Positions 50,211 to 62,117 of a DNA stretch of 64,000 bases are shown here, one piece after another. The DNA is from Geosiphon pyriformis (taxonomy: Eukaryota; Glomeromycota; Glomeromycetes; Archaeosporales; Geosiphonaceae), in NCBI GenBank assembly GCA_016748015.1, contig JAAOMT010000697.1, forward strand, positions 380,868-444,867, in the 5' to 3' direction. Numbering within the stretch: position 1 is the stretch's first letter; each line of letters begins with the position of its first letter. The notes under the pieces were generated by a model. It was not told where the DNA came from. It searched no databases and was given only the letters and a program-made list of their open reading frames with translations. Made by a program: the position numbers and the translations under genes.

Positions 50211-50972
50211 TTAATCTGCTTTCTTTATGATTGTTGTATCATCCGTGTTCCAATAATAGATCATCTGCAAGGCTAAGACAGAATTGAAAACTGTTGCAAG
50301 GAGGAAGCCAGTCAGAATGATTGAATCATCCACCTCTGTGATAGTAGTAAATATACGGGCCAAGGATCCTAATGTATACCCAAAAACAGCGAAAGCTGAC
50401 AATTGCCCTGTACTTCCATTCGTATAATTTTTTATAATTTGTGGAATTTTGGAAGTTAAAGAAATTGGTATAGTGAGAGTTTGTAAGAAAGCCAATATTC
50501 TATCATTAATAATGGATGGAGATCCAAGTGCAAAAGTGATCGCAAAGATTGCAAATCCTGTAAGAAGAAAATTTGAACGGCCACGATAATTGAGAATTAA
50601 GAATAAAAGTATAACATTTTGAATGGTCAAGAAAAAGTTCTCCCCATATGTGCTGAACGGGTTTCCTTGTCGGATGTTATATGCCAAGCCAACCGAGTAT
50701 GCAAAGGTTTCCAATGCGTAACTCTCAAAACTGAGCCCTCTAGCTGAACCGCTCATAATGATTTTCAAAACTTGCGGGAGCTTAACTAGTGAACCACCCA
50801 CAACAATTCCAATTCCAAGAGCTTTAGAGAATAAGAGCTTGATACAGGCAGTGTCCCCGAGATCAAACTCTTCAACTAATTGACTATAGCATTTTTCGCC
50901 TATGAGAGCAACTGCAGGGTTTTTGATGAAAGATGGTAAAAGCATTTTGGAAAACCGGATTTTACTTTTCAA
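50211..50972 (-). CDS. MPDU1: Mannose-P-dolichol utilization defect 1 protein (PQ-loop)
   Basis: ER membrane protein of the PQ-loop/MtN3 family needed for use of dolichol-P-mannose and dolichol-P-glucose in N-glycan, GPI and O-mannose synthesis. Single exon, 253 aa, about the family length. Two PQ motifs: GGSLVKLPQVLKIIMSGSARG (about residues 59-79) and SKIPQIIKNYTNGSTGQLSAF (about 174-194). Several hydrophobic segments follow the usual seven-helix layout (for example FFLTIQNVILLFLILNY and IILTGFLLATVFNSVLAL). It ends KKAD, a C-terminal KKxx ER-retrieval signal. MLLPSFIK at residue 10 is an alternative start. Intron-less, unlike most neighbours; tail to tail with the hypothetical gene on the left. 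Confidence 0.92.
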   Translation of the reverse strand: MKSKIRFSKMLLPSFIKNPAVALIGEKCYSQLVEEFDLGDTACIKLLFSKALGIGIVVGGSLVKLPQVLKIIMSGSARGLSFESYALETFAYSVGLAYNIRQGNPFSTYGENFFLTIQNVILLFLILNYRGRSNFLLTGFAIFAITFALGSPSIINDRILAFLQTLTIPISLTSKIPQIIKNYTNGSTGQLSAFAVFGYTLGSLARIFTTITEVDDSIILTGFLLATVFNSVLALQMIYYWNTDDTTIIKKAD

Positions 50973-51564
50973 AAAGTGAATTGAAGCTATTAACCAGTTT
51001 TTTGCTAAAACTGGTAATTTTGAATTTCATTTATATCGTGTGATCCCAAATTCTGAATAATGCCTTGTATTTAACATTCAAAGAATGGAAAAAAATATCA
51101 ATAATAAATTGAAATTGAAATTGAAATTTTTTTTTATTGCTTTGATAAAATAATTACATCTAAATTTAAAGTAAAAACGTTTGCACTATGATTTTAAAAT
51201 TATTGATATTAATAAATTCAATTTTATTTTAAAATATTTAAAACCTTTTAATTGTAAAAATAAATTTTCTCAAAATACTGTTTTTCTACATTTTCAAAAA
51301 CAAAAATGTGCTTAATTATAATGTTGGGTATCAACATCTAAATTATTGAAAACTTTAATCAAAGAAAGTATAATTCAGAGTTTTATTACATGGTATATTA
51401 TTACATTCAAACCAAAAAATCAAATCAAAATCGAGTTATTGAACACTGATGAGGCAGAAATTTGGTGGTTATAATTCGTTCACAGGGTTGAGATTCAAGG
51501 TCGGAACTAGAAAATTACTTACTAACGAAATATGATCATAAGAAGCACTACTTCATCAGCCCTC
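50973..51564. other. Intergenic region between MPDU1 start and CND1 stop
   Basis: AT-rich; holds the MPDU1 promoter and the CND1 3' end. Includes a short AAATTG repeat run (about 51106-51126). No gene seen. Confidence 0.4.
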
Positions 51565-54500
51565 TCACGGTGAAATTCTTCTTTTTTTTGTTACTACAGT
51601 TGTCTCTGGTGCAACGGCCAAAATCCGATTTGAAGATCGGGTTTTTCTTTCGGTGAAAGTGCTGCTAGACCTACTAATTCGTGATTTTTGCTTTTTTGTC
51701 TCACCTAAGAAAGCGGCGTTTCCAACCATTAAATATAATCATTTTAAAGATTGGTAAGACTTTAGCTTTATAACGAATTAAATGATGAAATCACATTATG
51801 TATTGCCTTACCTTGTGTTTTTTGCCTTTTCGAGGCAGTCGTAGTTGGTGTAGTCGAGATTTTTTCGTGTTCGGAAACAGCCGGGAGAGAATGATTAGAT
51901 GAAGAGGATCCAGAGGCTGTTATTCCTTTTTCTTCTAAATATAGAGGGTAATAAAAGTAATAAAGCATTATAAATACAAGGAATATTTATTTTTGAACGA
52001 AGTTGTTGAGGGTGTTGAATTTTCGTTTTTGGAAAGAATCAGATATTGATGAATCCGATTTTGCTTGGATTTTCAATTATGGGAATTCCATCCAAAACAT
52101 GTAATAGTATTAAAAAATACTGACTTGGTTTAATCTTTTTTGCGGCTGCTGTTGCCTTTTTGATCGTCTCTTCTTGATCCTCCCCACGAGATTTTAGCTC
52201 TGCGATTTTTGATTCTAACTCATCAATAATCGGTTTCATTTCGGGCTTTTGAAGTTTTTGCGATCTTGCCTAGAATTTGAGAAAGGTGAATTACAGTTCA
52301 ACAATTTGGAATTATGCTCTGTTTAAAGGTTTTCATGATTTATAAAATTGAAACAACCTTGCTGACAATCTCGACAAAATATTTATAAACAGCTTCTTCG
52401 TGAAGTTTATCTTGATAATGAGGCATCCCTTCGACCAATTTCTTAAAACTCTTCTCACTTTTGTAGGGTAGTAGCGACAAGCAAAATGCAATGTCCCTCC
52501 ATTGCCGTTCATCGTCCAAGTTCTTAAATCGTTGACAAAGCTTTTCGACAACATTTTCAGTTTGCTTGTCCTAAAGATTAGGGCAAAATTCAGCATACAT
52601 TTATAATTTAAATTTTAAAGAATACAGAAGTTCCAAGACCAACCTTTTCGATGAAGTCAAATAAGAACTTCATTATTCGCTTAAAAGATTCCTCATTTAC
52701 GGCATTGTCTCCGCTAGAAAGGTTACTTACTATATCTGGCAAATTATTATATACGGCGTTATCCTTTGAGGCAAGCTCCGTAAAAAACAATCTGGCAAGA
52801 TCACTAATTCTTTGTTCGGGGTCTTCTAGGCATTTGGCCATCTTGCAATTGGGAAAATTTTGAAAAAATATGAATACAGCCCCTTTTTAACTTAAATTTC
52901 GAAATTCGGATAAGAGTTTCGCTTACTTCTCCAAGCTGCCCTTTAACCTTTATCATTCCATTTAAGATCAAGTGCGTTAATACCATTAAAGTGTTCTTCT
53001 TTACCATATTGTCAGGGTCGGCAAGACGTTTATAAAGATAGTTGATGTTGTCATCGATAATATTATTGAAGCAAACAGTCATATCACCGAGTGCAATGAT
53101 GATATTGCTTCGAATGGTTGGTTCCGTAGTTTTTTCAAGAATAGTAAATAAAAGGGGCAAATTATTTTCGCAAAACTCGGAGCTGACACACATGAACTTT
53201 GAGAGTGCTAGGGTGGCTGCAATTTGTAATGTCCGATCCTGATTTAAGCTCAATTAGTATCCATCAAGATATTTTCCGGAAAATTTTTAACATGATTTCT
53301 CTACCTTATAAGATTTATTGTTCGCACATATGTGAATTACCATTGAGCCAAAAACTGGCAGCAAAGAATCTGGTGCGAAAAGTAATTCTTTCTCACGAAT
53401 ATGAGCAACCGCTTCACCAAACTCATCTTCCGCTGTACCGACTACTTGATCTAATTCATCATCCCCAGTTATTTTTGCTGCGGATTTTTCTTTGTCTATA
53501 TTTTGAGAGTTGGTGTGATGAACAATAGAATATGAGTAACAATCAATAGTATCATAGAGTGGTTTAAAAAAATAGATGATTTCAAAATGCCTTTCGAGTA
53601 AGCCTCGGATCTTTTCCTTTTCCACTCTGCTTCAATGACTTCCAGGTGAACAATCTGTTTGATTGCAACATGTCCTGCAATAAACAAGAGCTGACTCAAA
53701 TGAACTGGATGAGTCATAGATGTTTCTTGATTGTTTGAAATAAATTCTTCGTTTTCCATTTCGGTTTCTTCTTTAGATAGTCCGTTCAAATCAAAAACCA
53801 AAGCTGTCTTTCGTTTTATAATTTCTCCACAAAGAACATCAGGATGCTTTCCGAGAAGATATATAGTATTAATGGCTTGCTCAGCAACTACAAACCTAGC
53901 GCACAGACGATAAAGAAATTTCAGATTTTAAGTCAAAGTAATCATATTATTTAATAAATAATTTACCATTCATGACATTTGGTTGGGAATTCAATTATTT
54001 CTTGCAATCGATGAAATATCGGATTAATCATTGGCAATCGTATAGTTTCATTTTTTAAGGAACCTGAAAAAGAGCATCACATGAAAGGGGAATACACCAT
54101 TTTTAGTAATAAGAGTTAAAAGCTGCAGATTGAAAAACAGTTAGGTAAAATACGTGCCTTTAACCTTTGTCTTGCTTCCGGCAAGACGTTGTAATGCAAT
54201 GCATGTGTATCTTGCAAGAACCAAATCTGCCTGGAGAAGATAAAAGTTAAAGATTTGAGTATACAATTTAGAGTTAGATTGCTGAATTTAACTTTAATAC
54301 GCACCTTACCCAAGGGTCCAAGCCCAATTTTGAGGAGCAAATCAATCTTTTCAGAAACAATTTCCATTTTGGCTTTAGCAAGCATTCCCAAAATAATGAT
54401 TGCACCTCTCCTTTGAACTTTGGAAACATTTCGTGCAGTGGCTGATGACATTGAGCAAAAGATTAATTGAATTTTAAGAAAGGAGTAATGATGAAAACAA

Positions 54501-57484
54501 AATTTCCAAAATGCTACTAACCATAAACAGACCAAAGCTTTTCTATGATATTGTCGGTAATACTGCAATCGGGCTCAATCATCATGGTACTCAGCAGTAA
54601 ATCAAGGGATGTCAGCTCAGCCAAGGTTGCATTAAACGTCAGACTAAAAGTGAAGAAAAGCTATTAACTTGTAAGTTCATATTTGATTTTATCAAAAATT
54701 ATCAAGTTAACGAAATACCTGATCAAATTTTTAGTCACAATATCAACGTTCTCTTTTTCACTCAAAGACTCATCCCATGTAAAATACAATATTCTATATG
54801 ATTCAATGAGACGCTTGCGGATCCCTTTGCCTTCGTCGTTAGTATCTTTAGTCCAAATTAGATGAACCATCTTTTTTATTCCTTCACTTGCCATTTCAAT
54901 TTTATAAGCGTGAGCGGTGACAAAAAAGTCGATAGCTTCCATGACCTCGGCCTTGATAGTTGAAGCAAGGAGTCGACAGAGTGTTGGAATGGCGGTGTGA
55001 ATTTGATGAATAAACCGAACTGCATCAGCATGGAAACGTTTAGTCAGTTGTAGCTCTTTAATCTTATCATTTGTTATAATCGGCGCTTGTTCTGTATCCC
55101 CAGTTTTATTCTCTTGATTTGGTGGAATTTGTTCATCATGGTCGGACTCATGGATTTCATTGAGTGATTGCAAATCGTCCATAGGATCCACATCATCCAT
55201 AGGATCGAAATCATCCAAATCCAAATCATCCATAGGATCCAAATCATCACTAACTAATTTGTTCGTGTTGCGTAAAATCTCGTGTTGTTGCCCTTCAACC
55301 CTTTCTTGGATGATCTTAAAATGAATAAGTACGCCAATTTATAAATATTTATTTTCTATTTGGGGGCTATAATATAGCGCAAATCATTAATAACAAAACC
55401 ACCTTAAATTCCTCCTCAACTTTTCCCAACCGTTCCTCCCACTCCAAAACTGAAAGTTCCCCGCCGTACATAATTCCATAAGGATGAGTGGCGATCAACT
55501 TGGTAAGAAGTTTAATAGCGTTTTTTCGCACATTGAAACTTTTATCTTCCAATGACCTAATTACCAAATCAGTAAGCCTTTGCCGGCGTCTTGGAAACTT
55601 GGTATTTAGGCTTAAAATATATGAATAACATGGGTTGAGAACAATTCAAGCTGCCGAGTGGGATAAATTTAATTTGATGGTGTTTCATGAACTTACTCGC
55701 ATAACTTGAAAAATACTTGTAAAACTTTTGAACGGCAAAATGCGTTAATATCCAGGAATCGTTCTTCGAGAATATCAAAGAAACTATCAGTCTGATTTAT
55801 TTGAATTTCTGTTTTTTCTTCCAGGTTAGCTATGTAGGTTATTAGATATCCAATAACCTCAATGATTCCACAACGCATTGTGTAAGACTTGAAATTATGA
55901 AAAGGGTGTCTAATTAGGATGGAAATAACAAAGTAAAGCATGAAGTTTCTCTTTTATTTTTTTACCTCGCTGTCTAAGTGTTTAATCAAAAGCCCGATCT
56001 GTTTCACCACTAGTTTAGGCACCAGCTCTGAAAGCTTCAATAAGAATTTCGAAAATGATTTTGGACCAGTAATGTCTTGCGCCTTAAAGTCTTTATTACT
56101 TATTTCTCTAAATGAAATAAAAAATTGAGTTTATGATGCGATCACATATCTTATTGCGATTAAACAAATAAGAATGTCCTAGTGGCAATTTGTCAACTTA
56201 CATGAGAATTTCTTCGCAAAGCTGTGTATGATTATATTTATCCTCAAGAACCTGTAAGAACTCTGCCATGGGCTCCGAAAGATGTTCATAGTATTGCAAA
56301 TTTTGAATGATAGTGGTTTGCGCCCCTATTTATTTTAAAATTTTTCAATTAAGATTTCATTCATTTATTACACTATAAGGAATTTTTAAATTACCGAAAG
56401 CATGATTGTAGTCCTTGACACATTTTGACAAAATGTTGTATAAACGGAATTTGACGTTTGCGAGTTTGGTATTAGCAGTATTTTCCAGCATTTGATATGT
56501 TGGCTTTGTAAAAACACTATATAAGGGATATTGAATGAGCAGATTTGATGCCTTAGTTACTTTAAAATGAATCGAAAAAATACCTAACAAAAGTATCCCG
56601 TTCATGAGTAGAAGTCCAGATTTTATTGATTCTCATATCCAAGACTTTCAACATCAGGTCTAATGCTGAAATTTGTTGAGCAGACCAATCCCAGTCTTCG
56701 GTGTCAGCTGCAGAACTCGACGGTTTTGAACGCTATTCGAGTAAACGATGAGCAAATTTCCAACATATATTCTTAAAATCAAATCAGAAACTATATGTCA
56801 CATACTTTTCCCCTTCCACCACCAATATTTCTTGTCGGTGCAGGCGCCGTGTTCGATGAAACAGCACTTTTAGATGTGGCTTTAGTCTCTGCCATACTGA
56901 TGACCCATTCTAGCAAGAAGGCATACATCTCAAGAGCATGCCTATGGTGATCCAAGAATGTTTCTTCTTCATCAGGATCCAGATCTCGGGAAGTAGCTTC
57001 TACTTCAGATTGAAAACCTTTTGATAGAAAAAAAGTTAGATTGATATTTTAAAAAAATAGTATCGAAAAAAATTCTTACCCGATATAATTGTATCAAAAA
57101 TCCGGTTCAGCACGGAAGGCTTTACACGGTTAAAATTTCTATTAAACCAAAAATTCAGCTAGTAAACAAATTTTTGGTCAATAAAATTTAATATGTAAAA
57201 TTTACTTTATAAATGAACACAAGGCATCAAAAAGTTCTGGTTCTGTGATGGCCTGTGAAGATATTGCAAGTCTTTCAACTATATCTTATTTCCACAAATT
57301 CATAAAGATAATTGTAAACTTCATTGACTGAGTGAAAACTTCAGCTGCGAAAACTTGGCGAACCATTAAGCAATCTTTCAAGTTGTCGTTCATCCAAAAG
57401 AGGAATCTGGATTTCATTGTTAATGAAATAATTTTCCTCTTGTACTTTTAGCAATTCTTCGTGAAGTATAAAGGATTCCGACAT
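51565..57484 (-). CDS. CND1: Condensin complex subunit 1 (CND1/NCAPD2)
   Basis: HEAT-repeat non-SMC subunit of condensin, needed for mitotic chromosome compaction. A split gene of well over a dozen exons; I did not fix every junction. Start MSESFILHEELLKVQEENYF at 57484. Middle: IIQERVEGQQHEILRNTNKL, then the acidic repeat with three DPMDD units, LTKRFHADAVRFIHQIHTAI and EVMEAIDFFVTAHAYKIE. The most diagnostic region (about 53250-52610) reads TLQIAATLALSKFMCVSSEF, LADPDNMVKKNTLMVLTHLI, LNGMIKVKGQLGEV and ISDLARLFFTELASKDNAVYNN, a conserved condensin D2 block. The C-terminus is basic and Ser/Thr-rich, ending VVTKKRRISP, with a candidate proline-directed phosphosite. Many frames at this locus are only exon pieces. 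Confidence 0.92.
55170..55250 (-). repeat. Imperfect repeat encoding DPMDD units in CND1
   Basis: On the plus strand CCATAGGATC(C/G)A(A/C)ATCATC recurs three times, with an additional shortened ATCCAAATC unit. Translated on the minus strand: DDLDPMDDLDLDDFDPMDD followed by VDPMDDLQSL. Confidence 0.85.
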
Positions 57485-57800
57485 TTTTTTAATTATAAAA
57501 GTTTGTTTCTTTGTTAATGGCTACTTTTTGAAGTGGGTTAAAGCGGGTCGAAAAACTCTAACTTGCTATGAATTCGATATTTAATAAAAGATAAACACAT
57601 TGGAACAGTAGAACGCGTTTAATTCATTAGACGTGAATATATAGAGTGAAAGCTTTTTATCAGTAATCGGCATATTATAAAATTATCCAATCAACCAATC
57701 ACCGCTATGTTGTCTCGCAATTTATTTTTTTCATAACCAAAACCTTGAAATTAGCCGTAGATACAAAAAGGAAAGCAAATCTCTTTTTATTGGGAAGAAA
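57485..57800. promoter_or_regulatory. Divergent region between CND1 and the small gene
   Basis: 316 bp between the CND1 start codon and the putative start at 57801. Mixed composition with several CpGs (AAAGCGGGTCG, TAGAACGCG), like other gene-proximal regions here. No defined motif. Confidence 0.4.
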
Positions 57801-58163
57801 ATGGCCTATTCGGTCGCCTGTAATTCAAGGCTATTCGTTGAGCCACGAAACTGGTGTCGGCGCACAGATAACTTGATCAAGTTATCTGATGCTAAAGGCT
57901 ACTTTGCCAATACTAATACTGTTTTTAAATTTTCCAAATGTAATATCATCAGCAACTTCCACTGGATTGTCATCAAAACGAGACCAAGAGGTACAGGTGG
58001 GAAGTTGTGAAATGGTCTTTCTCAAGTATTGAGGTAATTTTTAGAAATTTTTGAGATGCGAACTTATACTTTAATATTTTTTTATATTATATAACAGGCC
58101 ACTGTAATTGATGAAACACTGGACACATTGGCCAAAGAAAGCCTAACTAGAAATAAAGAATGA
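57801..58163 (+). CDS. Possible small protein gene of unknown function
   Basis: Exon 1 opens at ATG 57801 with MAYSVACNSRLFVEPRNWCR then TDNLIKLSDAKGYF. A second exon after TATAACAG (58098) reads ATVIDETLDTLAKESLTRNK with stop 58161-58163. The join is uncertain: the frame WEVVKWSFSSIE before the donor at about 58033 flows into ATVIDETL, but it differs from the opening frame, so either a further intron near 57950-58000 or a frameshift is present. Codon and CpG content look host-like. Could be a truncated or mitochondrially targeted protein; no family recognised. Confidence 0.35.
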
Positions 58164-58980
58164 ATTGTTGGTTCTGAAAAAGTAAATGTTCGTGAGTCAA
58201 TAAAAAATTGTAAGTGAAAAAAGAATCATTCTCATAATGAGTATTTAGTTTTTAATATTTTTATATATTTTAGCAAACTACAAGTTATTTTAATAAATTA
58301 TTGAACTTTTAAATATTTCATTGAATTTTTAAATGTTATATAGTTTGAAATATTGCATAATCTGATTATTATATTTAGTTATACTTGTATATTATACAAA
58401 TTAAGTTATTAATTAAATGATAATATTTAATAATTTAAATAAATAAAAAGTAATAAAATAAAAACAATATTATATGTTAATTAATAATAAGAATTATAAA
58501 ATTTTATTCTAATTAATAATTTTTAATAATGTTTTTTTTTTAAACCAGAATAAGTTTTCTTATTACTTTTTTTTTTGGTTATGTTTTTAATAAAAATGTT
58601 TACTAAATTCAATTTTATAAACAAAAATTTATTAAAAAAATAGTTCAAAAAAAACATTAAGTAAATAAAAAAGCATTAAAATAATTTTTTAATCACTTTT
58701 TATTTTCTTTATGATTTAAAGATTAATAAATACACAAATATAATAATTTAAATAATAAAAATTAAATTTTATAAAATATTTTTACTTATTAAATAACAAA
58801 AATACATGTAAAAATTATATTTAATAATAAAAATTTTGTATTAATATAATTAAATATTATATAAATAATAAAACAACAAATTAATAAACTTAATATAATA
58901 TAAAATTTAACAAAACTAATAATATTAACTATTAAAATATTTATTTATAATTATATATATTATTATTAAAAGTTTTTGTT
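58164..58980. other. AT-rich tract with a dispersed repeat
   Basis: No gene seen. About 58260-58530 resembles 39180-39530 (shared AATATTGCATAATCTGATTA-like core). Confidence 0.5.
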
Positions 58981-58989
58981 ATTTTTTTT

Positions 58990-60730
58990 TAATATTATTA
59001 ATATTAATATTATTGTTAATTATATTATTAATACTTATTTTATTCAAAGTTTTACCAAAAACAAATATCTTATTTTAAACAATTTTATCAAAACAACCAA
59101 AATACCAATAAACTTTATAATAAATTTAATTAACAAAACTAATACAATCAGTTTAAACTTCAAAAAAGTCAAATAAAAACCAATTATAAGATTAATAACA
59201 ATAAAAAAAGCAGTCAAAAAAACAATAACAAAAAAAACCAACAATATAGAAATTTTAATATAAAATTTTATATTAATATAATAAGATTCAAAAATCTTAA
59301 AAACATTTTATAATTTATAATTAAATAATTTGTATTTTAATACTTAAAACAATATTAACATTTTAAAAATATTTATCAAATACAATATTTTTAATATATT
59401 AATTTTAATAATAATAACTTTTAAATTAAAAAAGTAAAAATTTTAATATTATTCTTGTTTACTAAAATTAATTAATATACTAAAATAGTTATAGTTATAT
59501 TAAAGAACTTAAAATACATAATAATATATTGTTAAATACTAGTAAATTTTAATATAATTTTAAAAACGTTATTAAAGATACTTAAAATTGGTTTAATTAA
59601 AAACATATTTATAAACATATTATAAAGAACAATAATAGCAAAAAAAAAAGAAAACTTAAAAATTATTATAGATTTGACAATTTTAAGAGTAAAAACCGAA
59701 TTAACAAGTTTAGTCTAAAATACAATATTTAAAAAAACTTGAAAACCAAATTTTATATTATTTTTAAATACAAATTTAGCATTAATAAATTTATGTATAA
59801 ATTAAAAAAAGCATTAAATATTAAAGTAAAAACTATTTAATTAATTTAATTTTTATAAATAAATAATTTAATGATTTAATTAGATAAAAATACATGTAAA
59901 AAAATGTTTTGTTTAATTTTCAAAACCAGTAAAAATTGGTTAAAAATTGATATATTAAGAAATATAATTAAAAATTAATTTAAATTAAGATTAATCAATT
60001 TGTTTTTATTGTTATTGTTTCAAACAAAAAATTTTTTTTATTACTTTAAGTAATAAAAAGTTGCAATTTTTTTTTCTTGCTTTGATTATAATTATAAAAT
60101 AAAATAAAAAAACATATTAAAAGTTTTTAAATAATAAAATTTTACAACAATATATAAAAAATTTTATATTAATTTTTTTTAATTACACAATTTTTAAAAT
60201 TAGCAAGTTAATTTTTAAATTTATAATTAGACTTGTTTTATTTTTCATTTTTTTTAATGTTTAAAATATGTAATTATTATTTTTAATTTTTATAAAAATA
60301 TTAAAACCATAATTAAAAAACTAATATTTTAAAAAATATTGTATTTAATAAAAAATTCTATTTATTAATGCTGTTTTAAATATTAAAATTCAGATTATTT
60401 GATTATAAATTGTAAGATATTTTAATTTTTTTTAAATTAATATTTAAATTTATAAATAATTTTAAGATTTTTGAATCTTATTTTTTTAATGTTAAATTTT
60501 ATGTTAAAACTTTTATTTTATTGGTTTTTTTATTATAATGTTTTGTTTATTATTGTTATTATAAATTTTTTAATTAATCTTAAATTGATTTTTTTAAAAT
60601 TTAAATTAATTATATTAGTTTTATTAATTAAACTTATTAATACTTTAATTACTTTGGTTATTAGGTTATTTAATATTTTTTTAATTTGTATATTAAAATA
60701 AAAAATAATTATATTAAAATTTAAAAATTA
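58990..60730. repeat. Large inverted repeat with ~0.45-kb arms
   Basis: The left arm (about 58990-59450) and right arm (about 60290-60730) are reverse complements of each other with moderate divergence. Shared landmarks include AAGATTTTTGAATCTTA and TTTTTGTTATTGTTTTT/TTTATTATTGTTATT. Minus-strand conceptual translation of the left arm and plus-strand translation of the right arm give the same hydrophobic string, LKFKLI(V/I)LVLLIK. The roughly 0.85-kb spacer is A/T only. It may be a foldback or MITE-type element or an inverted duplication. The hydrophobic readings are low-complexity artefacts. Confidence 0.65.
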
Positions 60731-62117
60731 ATTACCACTTTTAATAATAAAATATATAAGTTATATAAAAAGTATAATATATTAAAAATTAAAATTAATA
60801 TTATATTTGAAATTTTTTAATAATATAATTAATAAAAATACTTTTGTTCAAATAATAATTTTATAAAAGTTTTAAAACTTTAATATTAAGCTTAATAAAC
60901 AAAATATTATTAAATAAATAAGTAAAATATTTAATAATAATTATATTTAAATTATTTTTATATATAAAATATTTGTTTAAAATAAGTTTTTATCTTTAAA
61001 TTCAATTTAATTTAGTTTTAATTGACTTAAATAGCTAATTATATGTAAAAAGTACATAAATTATAATTATTTTAAGATTTTTAAATTTTATGTTATAGTT
61101 AATAAAATTTTTTTTTCTATTTAAAAAGTAAAGTCCAAATATAATTAATAATTGAATTATATTTTGTTAAAACATAATAAAAAAAACTTTGTTAATAATA
61201 AACTTACTTAGATTATAAACTTAATTTTTAACTTAAAAAAAAATATTATAATTATACATAATAAATACTATTATTATATAAATAATAGTCAAAAAATGAT
61301 ATAAATATAAAAAATGTTTTTAACTAAAACATATCAATAAATAAATAAATCATAATGTTAAACTTTTTTATTTATGTTATAAACTATTATAATTAATTAA
61401 AAAAAATGTCATATTTACATATTTAATATTAAAAAACAAATAGTTATAATTAATCAATAATATTTGAAGTTTTGTATTTTAAATACATTGTATTTTTTGT
61501 TTTGATCAATTAATTAATGACAAAAAATTGTTAATAGCATTAAATATAGTTTATAACAACAACTGAACAAAAAATTGTTCAAAAAATATTTTTTAATGAA
61601 GCCAAAAAGCATTAAACAAATTTTTTTAAAGTGAGAGCTATAAAAAGAAGAATTAAAATTATGATGTAAAAAGTGTACAAAAGAAGAGAAATATTCAGAA
61701 AAACATAATTGTTGTATAAGAATGGTAGCACTGCAATTCGACTTTGCAAATCAAAAGTCAGTGCTAGAGGAAACAGTGGAAAAAATGGGCATATTGTTGA
61801 AAAATATCCAAAGTTTTATTGCGAGTGCAATTTGATAAAAAGATAGTAGAAATATGCTAAATGGAAAACATGTAAAAGCCGCAACTATGCATATACACAA
61901 ATTTGCCTGTAAATCATGGTGATATATGAACGCATTTAACAAAGGCGGAATAGGCAATGACTTCCAGATAACATAGATGAGTAAATAGAACAAGATTAGA
62001 TGGTTTTTTCTTATTCCCCACAATCATTTTCGTAGATAAAATCACATGATATATTGTGATTTTAATTGGTAAATTAGTCGTGAGAAACCTAACAACGACC
62101 ATAGTTAAATATTAAAA
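60731..62117. other. AT-rich tract then upstream region of the TyrRS gene
   Basis: To about 61620 almost pure A/T, no gene. From about 61620 to 62117 composition is more mixed with CpGs, consistent with promoter and 5' UTR of the next gene. A 90-codon minus-strand hydrophobic frame there (62023-61751) is not supported. Confidence 0.4.

Noticed and set aside
59044-60701. Two hydrophobic short frames (59244-59044 minus, 60471-60701 plus) as membrane proteins
   Set aside because: They are the same A/T-rich inverted-repeat sequence read on opposite strands; composition alone gives Leu/Ile/Phe.
61751-62023. 90-codon minus-strand hydrophobic frame upstream of TyrRS
   Set aside because: Overlaps the likely promoter; no motif, and no further supporting exon.
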